49,964 nucleotides of DNA from contig QIJE01000026.1 of the NCBI GenBank assembly GCA_003232385.1, positions 1 through 49,964 on the forward strand. The letters are read 5' to 3'. Source of the stretch: a bacterium (GTDB taxonomy: Bacteria > SZUA-79 > Acidulodesulfobacterales > Acidulodesulfobacteraceae). Made by a program: the position numbers and the translations under genes. The notes under the pieces are model-generated. The model made no database searches. It had not been told where the DNA came from and saw only the letters and a list, made by a program, of their open reading frames with translations. Below are positions 25,095-33,705 of this stretch, piece by piece. Numbering within the stretch: the first letter of the stretch is position 1; each line of letters opens with the position of its first letter.

Positions 25095-25925
25095 TTACTC
25101 GCTATACGCATTACCGATTGTTGCCGGATTACCTGTAAAAATATCCTTATTGTAAATAGCGAAGTATTTTTTTACCCTTTTGTAATATCCGTAATAAAAA
25201 TCGGAAAACAACCTATTCGTACTCTCTGAATAGCTAAGTCTTGCGCTTTTTCCGGCAGAATTTAAAGTCCTATGGGCTAAGGTAGGTCCGGCATTATACG
25301 CAAATAACGCAAACTTCAGATTCTTGAACTCATATAGCAGGCTCAATAAATATCTAACGCCTATTTTTATATTTAAAGACGGATTATACAAATAATTTAC
25401 CGGAAGATATTCCATATATTTCACGTTATAATTAAATTTTTTAGATTTTATGCCGTATTTTTTTATCAAATAAAGACCGGTAACGGGCCTAATCTGCATA
25501 AGCCCTACAGCCCCTTTGTCGGAATAGGAAAAATTATTAAATGAACTCTCGACTCTTATAACTGCCAAAATTAATGCAGGATTTATCTTATATCTTTCTC
25601 CCATATTAAAAATAAGATTAGCAACCTTTTTTTCTTTAACCCCCGAAAGCCCTGAATTGAAAGAGGCTATAATCTTAAAAATACTTACTTTTTCATAATC
25701 TATGCGGATTTTATTTTTAAGCGATTTTATCTCACGTTGCTCTCTTAAATAACCGTGATACATCGGAATAACATAATAATAGGATGAAACCGCCATAAAA
25801 ATCGCAATTGATGCCAATAAAAAATAGGGCAAAAAATACTTAAATTGGATCTTGCTGATTAATTTTTCGAAAAATATTCGTAATTTAACCAAAACTTTTT
25901 TAATTTTCTTCAAAACCTTCCCCAA
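25095..25925 (-). CDS. Membrane-anchored lytic transglycosylase (SLT domain)
   Basis: It cleaves the glycan strands of peptidoglycan. An N-terminal basic segment and one membrane helix (YFLPYFLLASIAIFMAVSSY, about residues 30-50) anchor it, followed by a short linker. The SLT catalytic domain starts near residue 90: LILAVIRVESSFN contains the catalytic glutamate, followed by DKGAVGLMQIRPVT, LYNPSLNIKIGVRYL and FALFAYNAGPT. The length (276 aa) suits an MltC/Slt-like short enzyme. The start is a TTG at 25925 and is uncertain; GGGGAAGG lies just inside the frame, so translation may begin a few codons later. Confidence 0.9.
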   Translation of the reverse strand: MGKVLKKIKKVLVKLRIFFEKLISKIQFKYFLPYFLLASIAIFMAVSSYYYVIPMYHGYLREQREIKSLKNKIRIDYEKVSIFKIIASFNSGLSGVKEKKVANLIFNMGERYKINPALILAVIRVESSFNNFSYSDKGAVGLMQIRPVTGLYLIKKYGIKSKKFNYNVKYMEYLPVNYLYNPSLNIKIGVRYLLSLLYEFKNLKFALFAYNAGPTLAHRTLNSAGKSARLSYSESTNRLFSDFYYGYYKRVKKYFAIYNKDIFTGNPATIGNAYSE

Positions 25926-26252
25926 AATATTTCAAAAATTGACTATAATAATATCTAATTTACTCAAAAATAAACAAAAACATAACTTTTACTTAAAATT
26001 TAACCACAATTTGCAATAAAAGTCAAATTTACGTAATTTTTTGCTTAAAAATATGAATATAATCAGACTGAAAAAATTATGCAAAAATCAATAATTTTTA
26101 TGTTACTTTAAAAAATTATTTTCTTGCTATTTGTTTTTAAAAATGATAAATTTGAAAATAAAATTTGGTTGACCTGTTGAAAATTAGTAGGGACTGGTTT
26201 ATTTTCTTAATTTTAACAAAATTATTTAAACTTTTTAAAAAGGAGAACTAAA
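25926..26252. other. Very AT-rich divergent intergenic region
   Basis: This 327-base region between the lytic transglycosylase and the DsrE-like gene is close to 80% A+T, with many A and T runs (for example around 26065-26150). It contains a promoter-like pair for the plus-strand gene. I see no RNA gene or further reading frame. Confidence 0.6.
26177..26205 (+). promoter_or_regulatory. Possible promoter of the DsrE-like gene
   Basis: TTGAAA (26177-26182) and TATTTT (26200-26205) are 17 bases apart, 47 bases upstream of the start codon. The very AT-rich DNA upstream could act as an UP element. Confidence 0.4.
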
Positions 26253-26723
26253 ATGGCTGATCAAACTAAAATGGCTATTATTTCCATTCACGGAACGCTG
26301 GATATGGCTTATCCGCCACTTATTCTTGCTTCTACGGCTGCAACGATGGATATCGAAAGCACGATATTTTTTACTTTTTATGGTCTGTCAATCTTAAAAA
26401 AAGACGCCGGAGAAAAACTCAAAGTAGCTCCGATTGCTAATCCGGCCATGCCTATGCCTGTTCCTAATATTATCGGCACATTGCCCGGAATGACTTCAAT
26501 GGCTACATCCATGATGAAATCAATGATTAAGAAAAATGGGGTCGCAACGGTTCCCGAGCTTATTTCCTTGTGTCAAGAAACAGGGGTCAGGTTGATTGCA
26601 TGTCAAATGACAATGGACCTTTTTAACTTTAAAAAGGAAGATATGATTGACGGAGTGGAATATGCGGGGGCAGCATCATTTGTAGAATATGCCGCTAAAT
26701 CTCAAATTCATTTATCGTTTTAA
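26253..26723 (+). CDS. DsrE/DsrF-like family protein (DsrE2-type)
   Basis: A 156-aa protein of the DsrE/F superfamily, whose members carry sulfur as a cysteine persulfide in sulfur oxidation, tRNA thiolation or stress responses. The fold signature KMAIISIHGTLDMAYPPLIL at the N-terminus and VRLIACQMTMDLFNF near the C-terminus match the DsrE2/peroxiredoxin-like subgroup. C117 in ACQMTMD is the expected active cysteine; C107 (SLCQETG) precedes it. A long hydrophobic middle (residues 60-95, rich in Met and Pro) is also typical. A strong terminator follows, so it is monocistronic. Sulfur transfer is inferred from the family. Confidence 0.85.
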   Translation: MADQTKMAIISIHGTLDMAYPPLILASTAATMDIESTIFFTFYGLSILKKDAGEKLKVAPIANPAMPMPVPNIIGTLPGMTSMATSMMKSMIKKNGVATVPELISLCQETGVRLIACQMTMDLFNFKKEDMIDGVEYAGAASFVEYAAKSQIHLSF

Positions 26724-26778
26724 GCATAAATCCAAACTGAATAACGACGATAATTACAATAGCAAAAATTTTAGGGGG

Positions 26779-26810
26779 AGCCTCTGTTTAATCGCAGGGG
26801 CTTTTATTTT
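26779..26810 (+). terminator. Rho-independent terminator after the DsrE-like gene
   Basis: AGCCTCTG (26779-26786) pairs with CAGGGGCT (26795-26802) with one G-T pair and an 8-base loop, followed by TTTATTTTT. Confidence 0.85.
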
Positions 26811-26812
26811 TA

Positions 26813-26841
26813 TTGACACTTTTTCAAAAATTAAGTATAAT
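26813..26841 (+). promoter_or_regulatory. Consensus sigma-70 promoter of the ArsR-family gene
   Basis: A perfect TTGACA (26813-26818), a 17-base spacer and a perfect TATAAT (26836-26841). It begins directly after the preceding terminator and leads to the regulator gene starting at 26937. Confidence 0.85.
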
Positions 26842-26853
26842 AAAACCATTAAC

Positions 26854-26879
26854 ATATATGAATATTTATATTTTTATAT
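26854..26879 (+). promoter_or_regulatory. ArsR/SmtB-type operator (12-2-12) at the regulator's own promoter
   Basis: The left half ATATATGAATAT (26854-26865) and right half ATATTTTTATAT (26868-26879) form a 12-2-12 inverted repeat with 10 of 12 complementary positions. It lies just downstream of the -10, where binding would block transcription. The half-site agrees with that of the palindrome at the arsB promoter. Confidence 0.55.
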
Positions 26880-26936
26880 GGACTTTGTATGATAATTAAT
26901 GATAATTTTTGTTTTATTTTTGACGAAAGAGTAATT

Positions 26937-27212
26937 ATGAATAACAGAAACGAGGAATCCTATATTGCCGAAGCAGAACTTCTTAAAACACTGGGACACC
27001 CCATAAGGCTTAAAATAATAGAAGTGTTGATAGATAACAAATCCTGCGTAAAAAATATATGGGCGGCATTGGGACTTCCTCAGGCAACAGTTTCACAACA
27101 TCTTGTTTCTCTCAAAAACAAAGGGATAGTTCGCTCTAAACGGGATGGAGTAATGATGTGTTATGAACTTAGCGACAAACGGATCGAAAAAATATTTGAA
27201 TATTTAAAATAA
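26937..27212 (+). CDS. ArsR/SmtB-family transcriptional repressor
   Basis: A small winged-helix repressor (91 aa from the ATG at 26937; GAAAGAG lies five bases upstream). LLKTLGHPIRLKIIEVL is the family opening and LGLPQATVSQHLVSLKNKGIV is the recognition helix and wing. Two cysteines are visible: C37 (NKSCVKNIW) at the position of the alpha-3 metal site, where classical arsenic sensors have ELCVCDL, and C75 in the wing (GVMMCYELSD). The classical CVC pair is absent, so the inducer may be arsenite bound by an unusual cysteine set, another metal, or a sulfur species. The operator at 26854-26879 suggests autoregulation, and the arsB palindrome suggests a second target. Confidence 0.88.
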   Translation: MNNRNEESYIAEAELLKTLGHPIRLKIIEVLIDNKSCVKNIWAALGLPQATVSQHLVSLKNKGIVRSKRDGVMMCYELSDKRIEKIFEYLK

Positions 27213-27343
27213 GGCGATAACGGCGATTAGGCAGCAAAAACTATATCGCTGACGCTACGTTATCTTTATGAAAATTATTCCTATACACGTATCAAATTAA
27301 GATAAAAACAAGATGTGGAATAGGGAAAGGAGTGTATTTAAAT

Positions 27344-27553
27344 ATGCCTATATACGAATATGAATGTAAAAAGTGCGGAAAAATATTCGAAATTTATCAG
27401 AGACTCAGTGAAAAAAGCGAAGACGTTAAATGTCCTGCCTGCGGAGCAGAGAAGCCGGAGAAAAGAGTAAGCTCTTTTAGTAGTCTTGGAAATAACGAGT
27501 ATTCTTCCAACTCGGGCTCATGCGGAGGCGGACAGAGTAGCGGTTTTGGCTGA
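27344..27553 (+). CDS. FmdB-family zinc-ribbon protein
   Basis: A 69-aa protein that starts PIYEYECKKCGKIFEIYQRL and continues VKCPACGAEKPEKRVSSFSS, giving the two CxxC pairs of a zinc ribbon. The C-terminus is Gly/Ser-rich with one further cysteine (GSCGGGQSSGFG), as in many FmdB-like regulators. I choose the ATG at 27344 (MPIYEYE is invariant in the family) over an in-frame GTG at 27332; AAAGGAG lies 11 bases upstream. It follows the ArsR-family gene by 131 bases and converges on proS. Its function is unknown. Confidence 0.88.
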   Translation: MPIYEYECKKCGKIFEIYQRLSEKSEDVKCPACGAEKPEKRVSSFSSLGNNEYSSNSGSCGGGQSSGFG

Positions 27554-27595
27554 GCATAAAGAGCGGGCGGTCTGCCTGTTTTTCTATCACTGTCA

Positions 27596-29323
27596 TTATA
27601 AAAAAGTTTCTATCTTTGATAGCTCTCTTACTCTCTCACAAAGGCTTTCGATATTATCGTAAATCTCCTTTGTATTATCTATCCTTATGATAACTTCGTA
27701 TTTTTTTTCTTTAATAGTTCTATTGCCTATAACTATTTTAAAAGGTATCCCTATTAAGTCGATATCTTTCAGCTTGATGCCGGGAGATAATTTCCTGTCG
27801 TCGTAAAGGACGTCTATTCCCATATTCATTATATTTTTATAAATACTTTCGGAAAGAGCGACTATTTGTTCATTGCCCATATTAAGGGCAACAACCGCCA
27901 CCGTAAACGGACTCAATGCAACCGGAAGATTTATTCCAAATTCGTCGGAAAAAACCTCTATGAGCGTTTGCAGTGTCCTCCCCACGCCGATTCCGTAACA
28001 ACCCATAACAAAAAACTTGGATTTTCCTTTTTCATCTAAGAATTTTGCATTTAAAATGCGCGAATACTTATCTCCCAGTTTAAAGATGTGTCCCAATTCT
28101 ATAGAGTTTTTAATTTTTAGATCTCCCGAACACTTTATGCACTTATCTCCAACTTGAACGCTTCTTATATTTGCCACCACATCGGGAATAAAATCCCTGC
28201 CCGGTTTTACGTTTGCCATATGGGTATCCTTTTCGTTAGCCCCGGTTATCCAGTATTCCGAATTATTAATCTCCTCGTCTATAACAATCACCGAGCCTTT
28301 CTTTAACCCGAACGGACCGGCAAAGCCGCATGGCGCTCCGGTTATACTTTCTACTTTGCTTTTTTCTGCAAGAAATAAGTTTTTAACGCCGGCAGCTTTT
28401 TTCAGCTTGCGTTCGTTTATTTCCCTATCTCCCCTAACAACCCCCGCGATAAATCCCGATTCCGTCTCGTAAATAATAGTTTTTGCAAAATAAGTTTTAT
28501 TCAGCTTGAGGTATTCGCCAACTTCCTCAACCGATTTTTTATCTGGTGTAAACAATTTAGTCATTTTGGGCTGCCTACACGATCCGATGGGATCCTGACG
28601 ATCGCTTATAGAATCGGCTTCGTCTATGGAGACGGCATATCCGCAATTTTCGCAAATAACTATTTTGTCCTCTCCATACTCGGAGAAAACCATAAGCTCT
28701 TCAGAATAACTCCCTCCGATTTCTCCCGCCTCTGCCTTGATAAATTTAAAATCAAATCCGAGCCTTCTGAATATATTTTCATAAGCATGCTTCATCTTTT
28801 CATAGCTTACGTTTAAACCTGCTTCGTCCCGATCAAAACTATAAGCGTCCTTCATAATAAATTCCTTAGCCCTCATCAGACCGAATCTAGGACGCATCTC
28901 ATCTCTAAACTTAAGGTGTATCTGGTATAATGTCATGGGTAGTTCTTTGTATGATTTTACATTTTTTTTAACCAAATCCGTTATAACCTCTTCATAAGTA
29001 GGCGCAAGACAGAAACCCCTATCCTGTCTATCCTTAAACCTCAGCAGTTCTCTTCCGTAGTCCTCGTCCCTACCCGACTCTTTCCATAAATCTAAGGGTT
29101 GAACAAACGGCATAGAAAGCTCTATTGCTCCGGCGGCACTCATTTCCCGTCTTATTATCTCTTCCAACTTTTTAAGGCTTTTATAACCAAGCGGCAGATA
29201 AATATAAACACCCCCGGCAAGCTGCCTTATATAACCCGCTCTTAAAAGTAATTTATGGCTTTTAAGGACGGCCTCCCTAGGGTCTTCTTTTAATGACGGT
29301 ATAAAAAACTCCGAATATCTCAT
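27596..29323 (-). CDS. proS: Prolyl-tRNA synthetase (bacterial type with editing domain)
   Basis: It charges tRNA-Pro with proline. The start ATG at 29323 has GAGGT just upstream, and MRYSEFFIPSLKEDP is the family N-terminus, giving 575 aa. Class II motifs are visible: motif 2 around LYQIHLKFRDEMRPRFGLMR followed by KEFIMKDAYSFD, and motif 3 near GCYGIGVGRTLQ. The insertion that hydrolyses Ala-tRNA-Pro occupies about residues 240-390 (TYFAKTIIYETESGFIAGVVRGD, GPFGLKKGSVIVIDEEI). The C-terminal anticodon-binding domain begins near FTVAVVALNMGNEQIV. It follows ispG by about 45 bases, a common pairing in proteobacteria. Confidence 0.96.
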   Translation of the reverse strand: MRYSEFFIPSLKEDPREAVLKSHKLLLRAGYIRQLAGGVYIYLPLGYKSLKKLEEIIRREMSAAGAIELSMPFVQPLDLWKESGRDEDYGRELLRFKDRQDRGFCLAPTYEEVITDLVKKNVKSYKELPMTLYQIHLKFRDEMRPRFGLMRAKEFIMKDAYSFDRDEAGLNVSYEKMKHAYENIFRRLGFDFKFIKAEAGEIGGSYSEELMVFSEYGEDKIVICENCGYAVSIDEADSISDRQDPIGSCRQPKMTKLFTPDKKSVEEVGEYLKLNKTYFAKTIIYETESGFIAGVVRGDREINERKLKKAAGVKNLFLAEKSKVESITGAPCGFAGPFGLKKGSVIVIDEEINNSEYWITGANEKDTHMANVKPGRDFIPDVVANIRSVQVGDKCIKCSGDLKIKNSIELGHIFKLGDKYSRILNAKFLDEKGKSKFFVMGCYGIGVGRTLQTLIEVFSDEFGINLPVALSPFTVAVVALNMGNEQIVALSESIYKNIMNMGIDVLYDDRKLSPGIKLKDIDLIGIPFKIVIGNRTIKEKKYEVIIRIDNTKEIYDNIESLCERVRELSKIETFL

Positions 29324-29367
29324 GTTTACCTCATAAAAATAATTAAAATATACCAACCGTATATTAT

Positions 29368-30451
29368 CTAAAAAAGCATGGAATCCAAAGAAATCTTTTC
29401 TCCGGTAATATTTTCTACTTCCTTTATTAATACGTCGAATATTTCTTTATTGTCGTACCTGCCTATAATTTTGCCTTTAGAAAATAGAACCGATTTTTCT
29501 TTTCCTCCAGCAATACCGACATCCGCATGCATAGATTCACCGGGACCGTTCACTCGCAACTTTTATATTCGACTTTATCTTAGCGGAAACTCTCTCAAAA
29601 TCCCTTGCTATCTTGACGATATCTATCTCTGTCCTTCCGCAAGTCGGGCAGGATAAAAGTTGGACGCCTCCGCTCCTTAAGCCTAAATCCCTCAAAATAT
29701 GATAAGCGACAATAACTTCCGTAACGGGGTCATCGCTTAAAGAAACCCTTACGGTATCCCCTATCCCTTTATAAAGTAAAATACCTATTCCTACTCCGGA
29801 TTTTACGGTTCCCGAGAGGACCGTTCCCGACTCGGTTATACCTATATGAAACGGATAATCGACCTTTTCCGCAAGCAGCTCGTATCCCCTTATCGTCGTT
29901 AAAATATCGGTAGATTTTAACGATATTTTTATGTCATAAAAAGATTCATCTTCTAAAATGTTAATATGTTTAAGGGCACTATCAACCATTGCTGCGGCAA
30001 AATCTCCCCTATTCTTTTCGAGCAAGCCTTTTTCCAAAGATCCGGAATTAACCCCTATCCTTATCGGAATTGCCCTATCCTTACATGCGGCAACAACTTC
30101 TTTTACTTTCTTTTTATCCCCGATATTCCCCGGATTAATCCTTAAACCGCTAACTCCTGCTTCTAAAGAAGCCACAGCAAGTTTATGGTCAAAATGAATA
30201 TCTGCAACTATAGGCACCTTAACCTGTTTTACTATCTCTCGCAAAGACCTTACGGCATTATCCGTATTTACGGCGATTCTAACTATTTCGCAGTTGTAAT
30301 CCTCTAAATCTTTGATTTGCCTTACCGTGGAAGGAACATCTTCGGTAATAGTGTTTGTCATGGATTGAACGCTTATAGGTGCATCCGAACCGATTGAAAC
30401 ACCGCCTATTTTAATTGTCCTGGAGGGTCTCCTTTGATTTTTAATTTCCAA
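29368..30451 (-). pseudogene. ispG: 4-hydroxy-3-methylbut-2-enyl diphosphate synthase, frameshifted and missing the third Fe-S cysteine
   Basis: IspG makes HMBPP in the MEP isoprenoid pathway with a 4Fe-4S cluster. The N-terminal TIM barrel is complete (APISVQSMTNT, VADIHFDHKLA, GLRINPGNIG), and the first two cluster cysteines are in LLSCPTCGRTEID. At 29554 the frame breaks: after SNIKVA the reading runs SERSR-stop (29537), while the other frame continues VNGPGESMHADVGIAGGKE to 29368. Family members read close to IKVAVMGCVVNGPGE, so about 14 bases encoding VMGCV are missing, including the third cysteine ligand. The conserved glutamate (PGE) survives out of frame. It may be an assembly error or a true lesion; proS follows in the usual order. 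Confidence 0.85.
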
Positions 30452-30531
30452 ACCGATATGCCGTCGTAATCATCTTAAATTTTATATAGCAAGTTTATAA
30501 TAATATATTATAATCAATAATTTTTATCTAT

Positions 30532-30930
30532 TTATTTTTTTAATGAATATAGGTACGACATAAGTGCTTTAATATCAGACTTAGAAATGTAATTATAGGA
30601 CGGCATAATGGCATAATAGACCCTGTCGTTTATTTTAATCTTGGAACCCACCTTGAAATGAACCCGTGAATTTTCGATCTGAGCAAGCGTCCACCGATAG
30701 CTTTTGCCTTTATTTCCATAATTAGACAACGAAGGGCCGAGCGTTCCGCCTATCCCGTTTATGGCATGACAATCTATGCAATTGTAATAGTTAAAAAAAT
30801 ATTTTCCCCCGCTATTCCGATTATAATATGAATACGCAAGCTTAGGATATGCCAAATAAAATGAGAATATTGACAAAACCAAAAATAACGCAACGAATAG
30901 AAATATTTTGCCTGTGTTTTTAATATTCAT
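30532..30930 (-). CDS. Membrane-anchored monoheme cytochrome c
   Basis: A 132-aa class I-like cytochrome c with an uncleaved N-terminal membrane helix (about residues 8-28) and one heme site CIDCH (C51, C54, H55) in YNCIDCHAINGIGGTLGPSL. The likely distal methionine is in YAIMPSYNYISKSD. It is closely similar in pattern to the cytochrome at 38011-38463 (both CxxCHAIxGxGGTxGPxLS, QI, HFKxGS, VIMPxY or AIMPxY). It lies 24 bases after the EmrA-like gene on the same strand, so it may be co-expressed with that export module; the connection is unexplained. Function as an electron carrier to an oxidase is expected. Confidence 0.9.
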   Translation of the reverse strand: MNIKNTGKIFLFVALFLVLSIFSFYLAYPKLAYSYYNRNSGGKYFFNYYNCIDCHAINGIGGTLGPSLSNYGNKGKSYRWTLAQIENSRVHFKVGSKIKINDRVYYAIMPSYNYISKSDIKALMSYLYSLKK

Positions 30931-30954
30931 TTTATATTGTTATATGTTAGTTAT

Positions 30955-32127
30955 TTACTTAATGAATTTATCTTTAGATTTTATTTTAGCCGTATTTATA
31001 GTCACTTCAACCATCATTCCGGGCTTTAAAATATGTCCGTAGTCGTTCAGGATCTCGATTCTTACCGGAAGCCTGTGTGTTACTTTGGTAAATGTTCCGG
31101 ACGGATTATTCGTCGGAATCAATGCGAACTTAGACGTACTGACGGATCCGACAAATTCTACCCTCCCCTTAAAAACCCTGCCGGGAAAAGAATCCACGAT
31201 AACCTTGACAAGATCACCCTTCTCAATATTTTCGATAACGGTCTCTTTTACATTAGCCGTAATCCACACGTTTTTTAAATTATTTTCTATGATTATCGGC
31301 GTACCCGGCGTAACATATTCCCCTATATAAGACATCTCTTTGGCTACGACTCCGTTTATCGGGGAACGTATAAAGGTATTTTTGTAATCGGCAAGGGCAA
31401 CCTCGTATGCGGCTTTAGCAATTTTAACGTTTGCTTCGAGCGGTTTAAGGGTAGTCAGATTATTAGCGGCTATATTGTTCTTCATATAGCTTGACTGGAA
31501 ATAGTTCCTTTTAGCGGTTCCAAGGGCTGATACCGCAGCAAGGTAAGCCTGTTTAGATATCAGATATGCCGTCCTGATAGAATCAAATTGTTGCTTAGTA
31601 ATAAATTCTTTCTTTAAAAGCAATAAGTCTCGCTTGTAATCTCTTCTATTTAATTCGTATGTAAGCTTTGCCTTCCCGAGGTCGGCTAAAGCCGTTTTAT
31701 ACGCAAGCTTAGAAAGATAAAAAGAATTATAATTAGTTCCGATAAATCCGGCAATATCCGCGCCGGCACTAAAAAGTTTTGCACTTGCAAGTTTGTAATA
31801 GGCTCTTGCCTGAAGCATTGCGGGATAATATGCAGAACCGTCTATTCTTGCAACGAGCTCACCCTTTTTAACGAACTCGTTCTTATGGACATAGACAGCC
31901 TTGATATTCCCGGGAACCATTGTACTTACGGAAATCAAATGCCCGTTAATTTCCGCGTCTTCAGTGTATACATGCGTAAGCCCTAAAAGATACCACCTAA
32001 AAACAAATATACCTCCCACTATTGCAAACAAAAATATAATAGAAGCTATAGTAATATTTCTTTTGGTAAATTTAGTACCCGCGGTAACTGAATCATTCTC
32101 CTCGGCTTTCTCATCATCTTTGTCCAT
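30955..32127 (-). CDS. HlyD/EmrA-family periplasmic adaptor (membrane fusion) protein
   Basis: The periplasmic adaptor of a tripartite efflux or secretion system. A charged N-terminus precedes one membrane helix (ITIASIIFLFAIVGGIFVFR, about residues 25-45). The lipoyl half-motifs are STMVPGNIKAVYVHKNEFVK and IRSPINGVVAKEMSYIGEYV, with a long alpha-hairpin between them (about residues 95-225) and a beta-barrel domain afterwards (VWITANVKETVIENIEKGDL). The 390-aa length fits EmrA. It lies 66 bases after the TolC-like gene, but no EmrB-type permease or ABC transporter gene is present in the window. Confidence 0.92.
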   Translation of the reverse strand: MDKDDEKAEENDSVTAGTKFTKRNITIASIIFLFAIVGGIFVFRWYLLGLTHVYTEDAEINGHLISVSTMVPGNIKAVYVHKNEFVKKGELVARIDGSAYYPAMLQARAYYKLASAKLFSAGADIAGFIGTNYNSFYLSKLAYKTALADLGKAKLTYELNRRDYKRDLLLLKKEFITKQQFDSIRTAYLISKQAYLAAVSALGTAKRNYFQSSYMKNNIAANNLTTLKPLEANVKIAKAAYEVALADYKNTFIRSPINGVVAKEMSYIGEYVTPGTPIIIENNLKNVWITANVKETVIENIEKGDLVKVIVDSFPGRVFKGRVEFVGSVSTSKFALIPTNNPSGTFTKVTHRLPVRIEILNDYGHILKPGMMVEVTINTAKIKSKDKFIK

Positions 32128-32193
32128 TTAATCCAACCGTGCTATATTTTTAACCGTCTATCAATTATAAATCTCCTGTTGTAATTTACAGAA

Positions 32194-33576
32194 TCAATTA
32201 AACCTATCCTCTGTCAAGTTTACAAGTTTTTCTTTGAACGAACCCGTCAGCCTTCTTAGTCCTAAAACGGACTTATCATAACTTAATCCGGCAGATAAAA
32301 AATTATGTCTTGCTTTAGTTAACTCCGCCATAGCGGTTACAACATCTACGCTTGTCGCAACGCCTGCCTTATACTCTTCTTCTACGAGTTCATAATTTTT
32401 AGATGCAAATTTCTCTTCATGTTTAAGCGTAATCACTTCATATTTAAGATTTTGAATATTATAAAACTCCGATATAACCCGCGCCTTTAAATTCCGTTTT
32501 GCCTGGGTCGTATTGTACATAGATTGATTCGCCGCCGAACGTGCTTTTTCTATGGAAACTATTCTCGTTGAACCCTGAAATATCGGCATAGTCAATGTCG
32601 CACCGGCAGTCCAGAAACTTAGCGAACCGTCCGGTATAAAACGGCTGTTCGAGAGCGCATTATAGGAAGCGGTGAAGTTAATAGTGGGAATATATTGCGA
32701 TTCGTAATATAGGGTCTTATCGTCGGCAGCCTTTTTGGCAAATTTTAAAGCCTTTAATCCGGAATTGTTTTTATATGCCGATGCGATGTAGGTTCTTAAC
32801 GGCGCCTTTTTGAAAACAGGCTCGGACGGTTTTACGACCCCGAAGTATCGGCTTATACCGAGAAGTGCGGCGAGATCGGCCTTTACCGTCTTTAATGCAT
32901 TTTTTGAGCTTAACAACTGTTGTCTTGCGGCATAAAATTGAGACTTCGCTTGAAGAACATCGGTAACTATAGCAAGCCCCGCTCCAAGTCTGGCCTCTGA
33001 CAGTCTAAGATGTGTTTTTGCCTCACTTAAAGTCTTACTGTCCGCCTTAATCAAACTTAAGTCGTTTATAACGGTATAGTAATCTACCGCCACATCGTAA
33101 AGTGTTGCGGAGGATACGTTATTAAGATTCATCTTATTGAAAGCTATCATATTTTGCGCCGCCCGATATGCCGGAATTGCTCCTATGTTAAGAATGGGTT
33201 GGCTTAACATGAAACTATATTCATAATTCGGATATAAAAACGAAAAGGTACCGCTACTTGAAGACGACGAGGGAGCCGCAGGCGAATTAAAATGCATTCT
33301 TTGGTCCTTATATATAAGCCGGATATTCGGCAATATCATACCGACGGCAGACCATTTTAAAAGCGTAGATTGATAATAACTCTCTTTTGTAGCCTTTATA
33401 GTGTCGTTACGATGAGCCGCAAGAATATAAGCATCATTCAGTGTAATAACGCGCAAAGGCCTTATATGAAATGCAAGGGCATCATTACTGCCGAAGCCCG
33501 ATAAATACGATAGGCAAAACAAGAAGAAGACAGAAAATAAAAAAAAACGGAAAAGATGAGAGATTTTACTGTTCAT
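32194..33576 (-). CDS. TolC-family outer-membrane efflux protein
   Basis: The outer-membrane channel of a tripartite export system, 460 aa. The N-terminus is a signal sequence (FFLFSVFFLFCLSYLSGFG). Two outer-membrane efflux repeats follow, each with long amphipathic helices: LRVITLNDAYILAAHRNDTI, AKTHLRLSEARLGAGLAIVT, then IVSIEKARSAANQSMYNTTQ and KNYELVEEEYKAGVATSVDV. The SxxxxxxGxATxxDV pattern in the second repeat is typical. Downstream are the EmrA-like adaptor and a cytochrome c gene on the same strand. Confidence 0.92.
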   Translation of the reverse strand: MNSKISHLFRFFLFSVFFLFCLSYLSGFGSNDALAFHIRPLRVITLNDAYILAAHRNDTIKATKESYYQSTLLKWSAVGMILPNIRLIYKDQRMHFNSPAAPSSSSSSGTFSFLYPNYEYSFMLSQPILNIGAIPAYRAAQNMIAFNKMNLNNVSSATLYDVAVDYYTVINDLSLIKADSKTLSEAKTHLRLSEARLGAGLAIVTDVLQAKSQFYAARQQLLSSKNALKTVKADLAALLGISRYFGVVKPSEPVFKKAPLRTYIASAYKNNSGLKALKFAKKAADDKTLYYESQYIPTINFTASYNALSNSRFIPDGSLSFWTAGATLTMPIFQGSTRIVSIEKARSAANQSMYNTTQAKRNLKARVISEFYNIQNLKYEVITLKHEEKFASKNYELVEEEYKAGVATSVDVVTAMAELTKARHNFLSAGLSYDKSVLGLRRLTGSFKEKLVNLTEDRFN

Positions 33577-33705
33577 AGTTTATTTAATGTTTATTCGCTA
33601 AAAAGCATTAAATTAAAAACGTTTGTCACTATGGTTTATTGTAACTGCTTAAAGGTTGTAAGTCAATATTTTTCTATTTAATCGATGCCATTGCTCGGAA
33701 CTATC

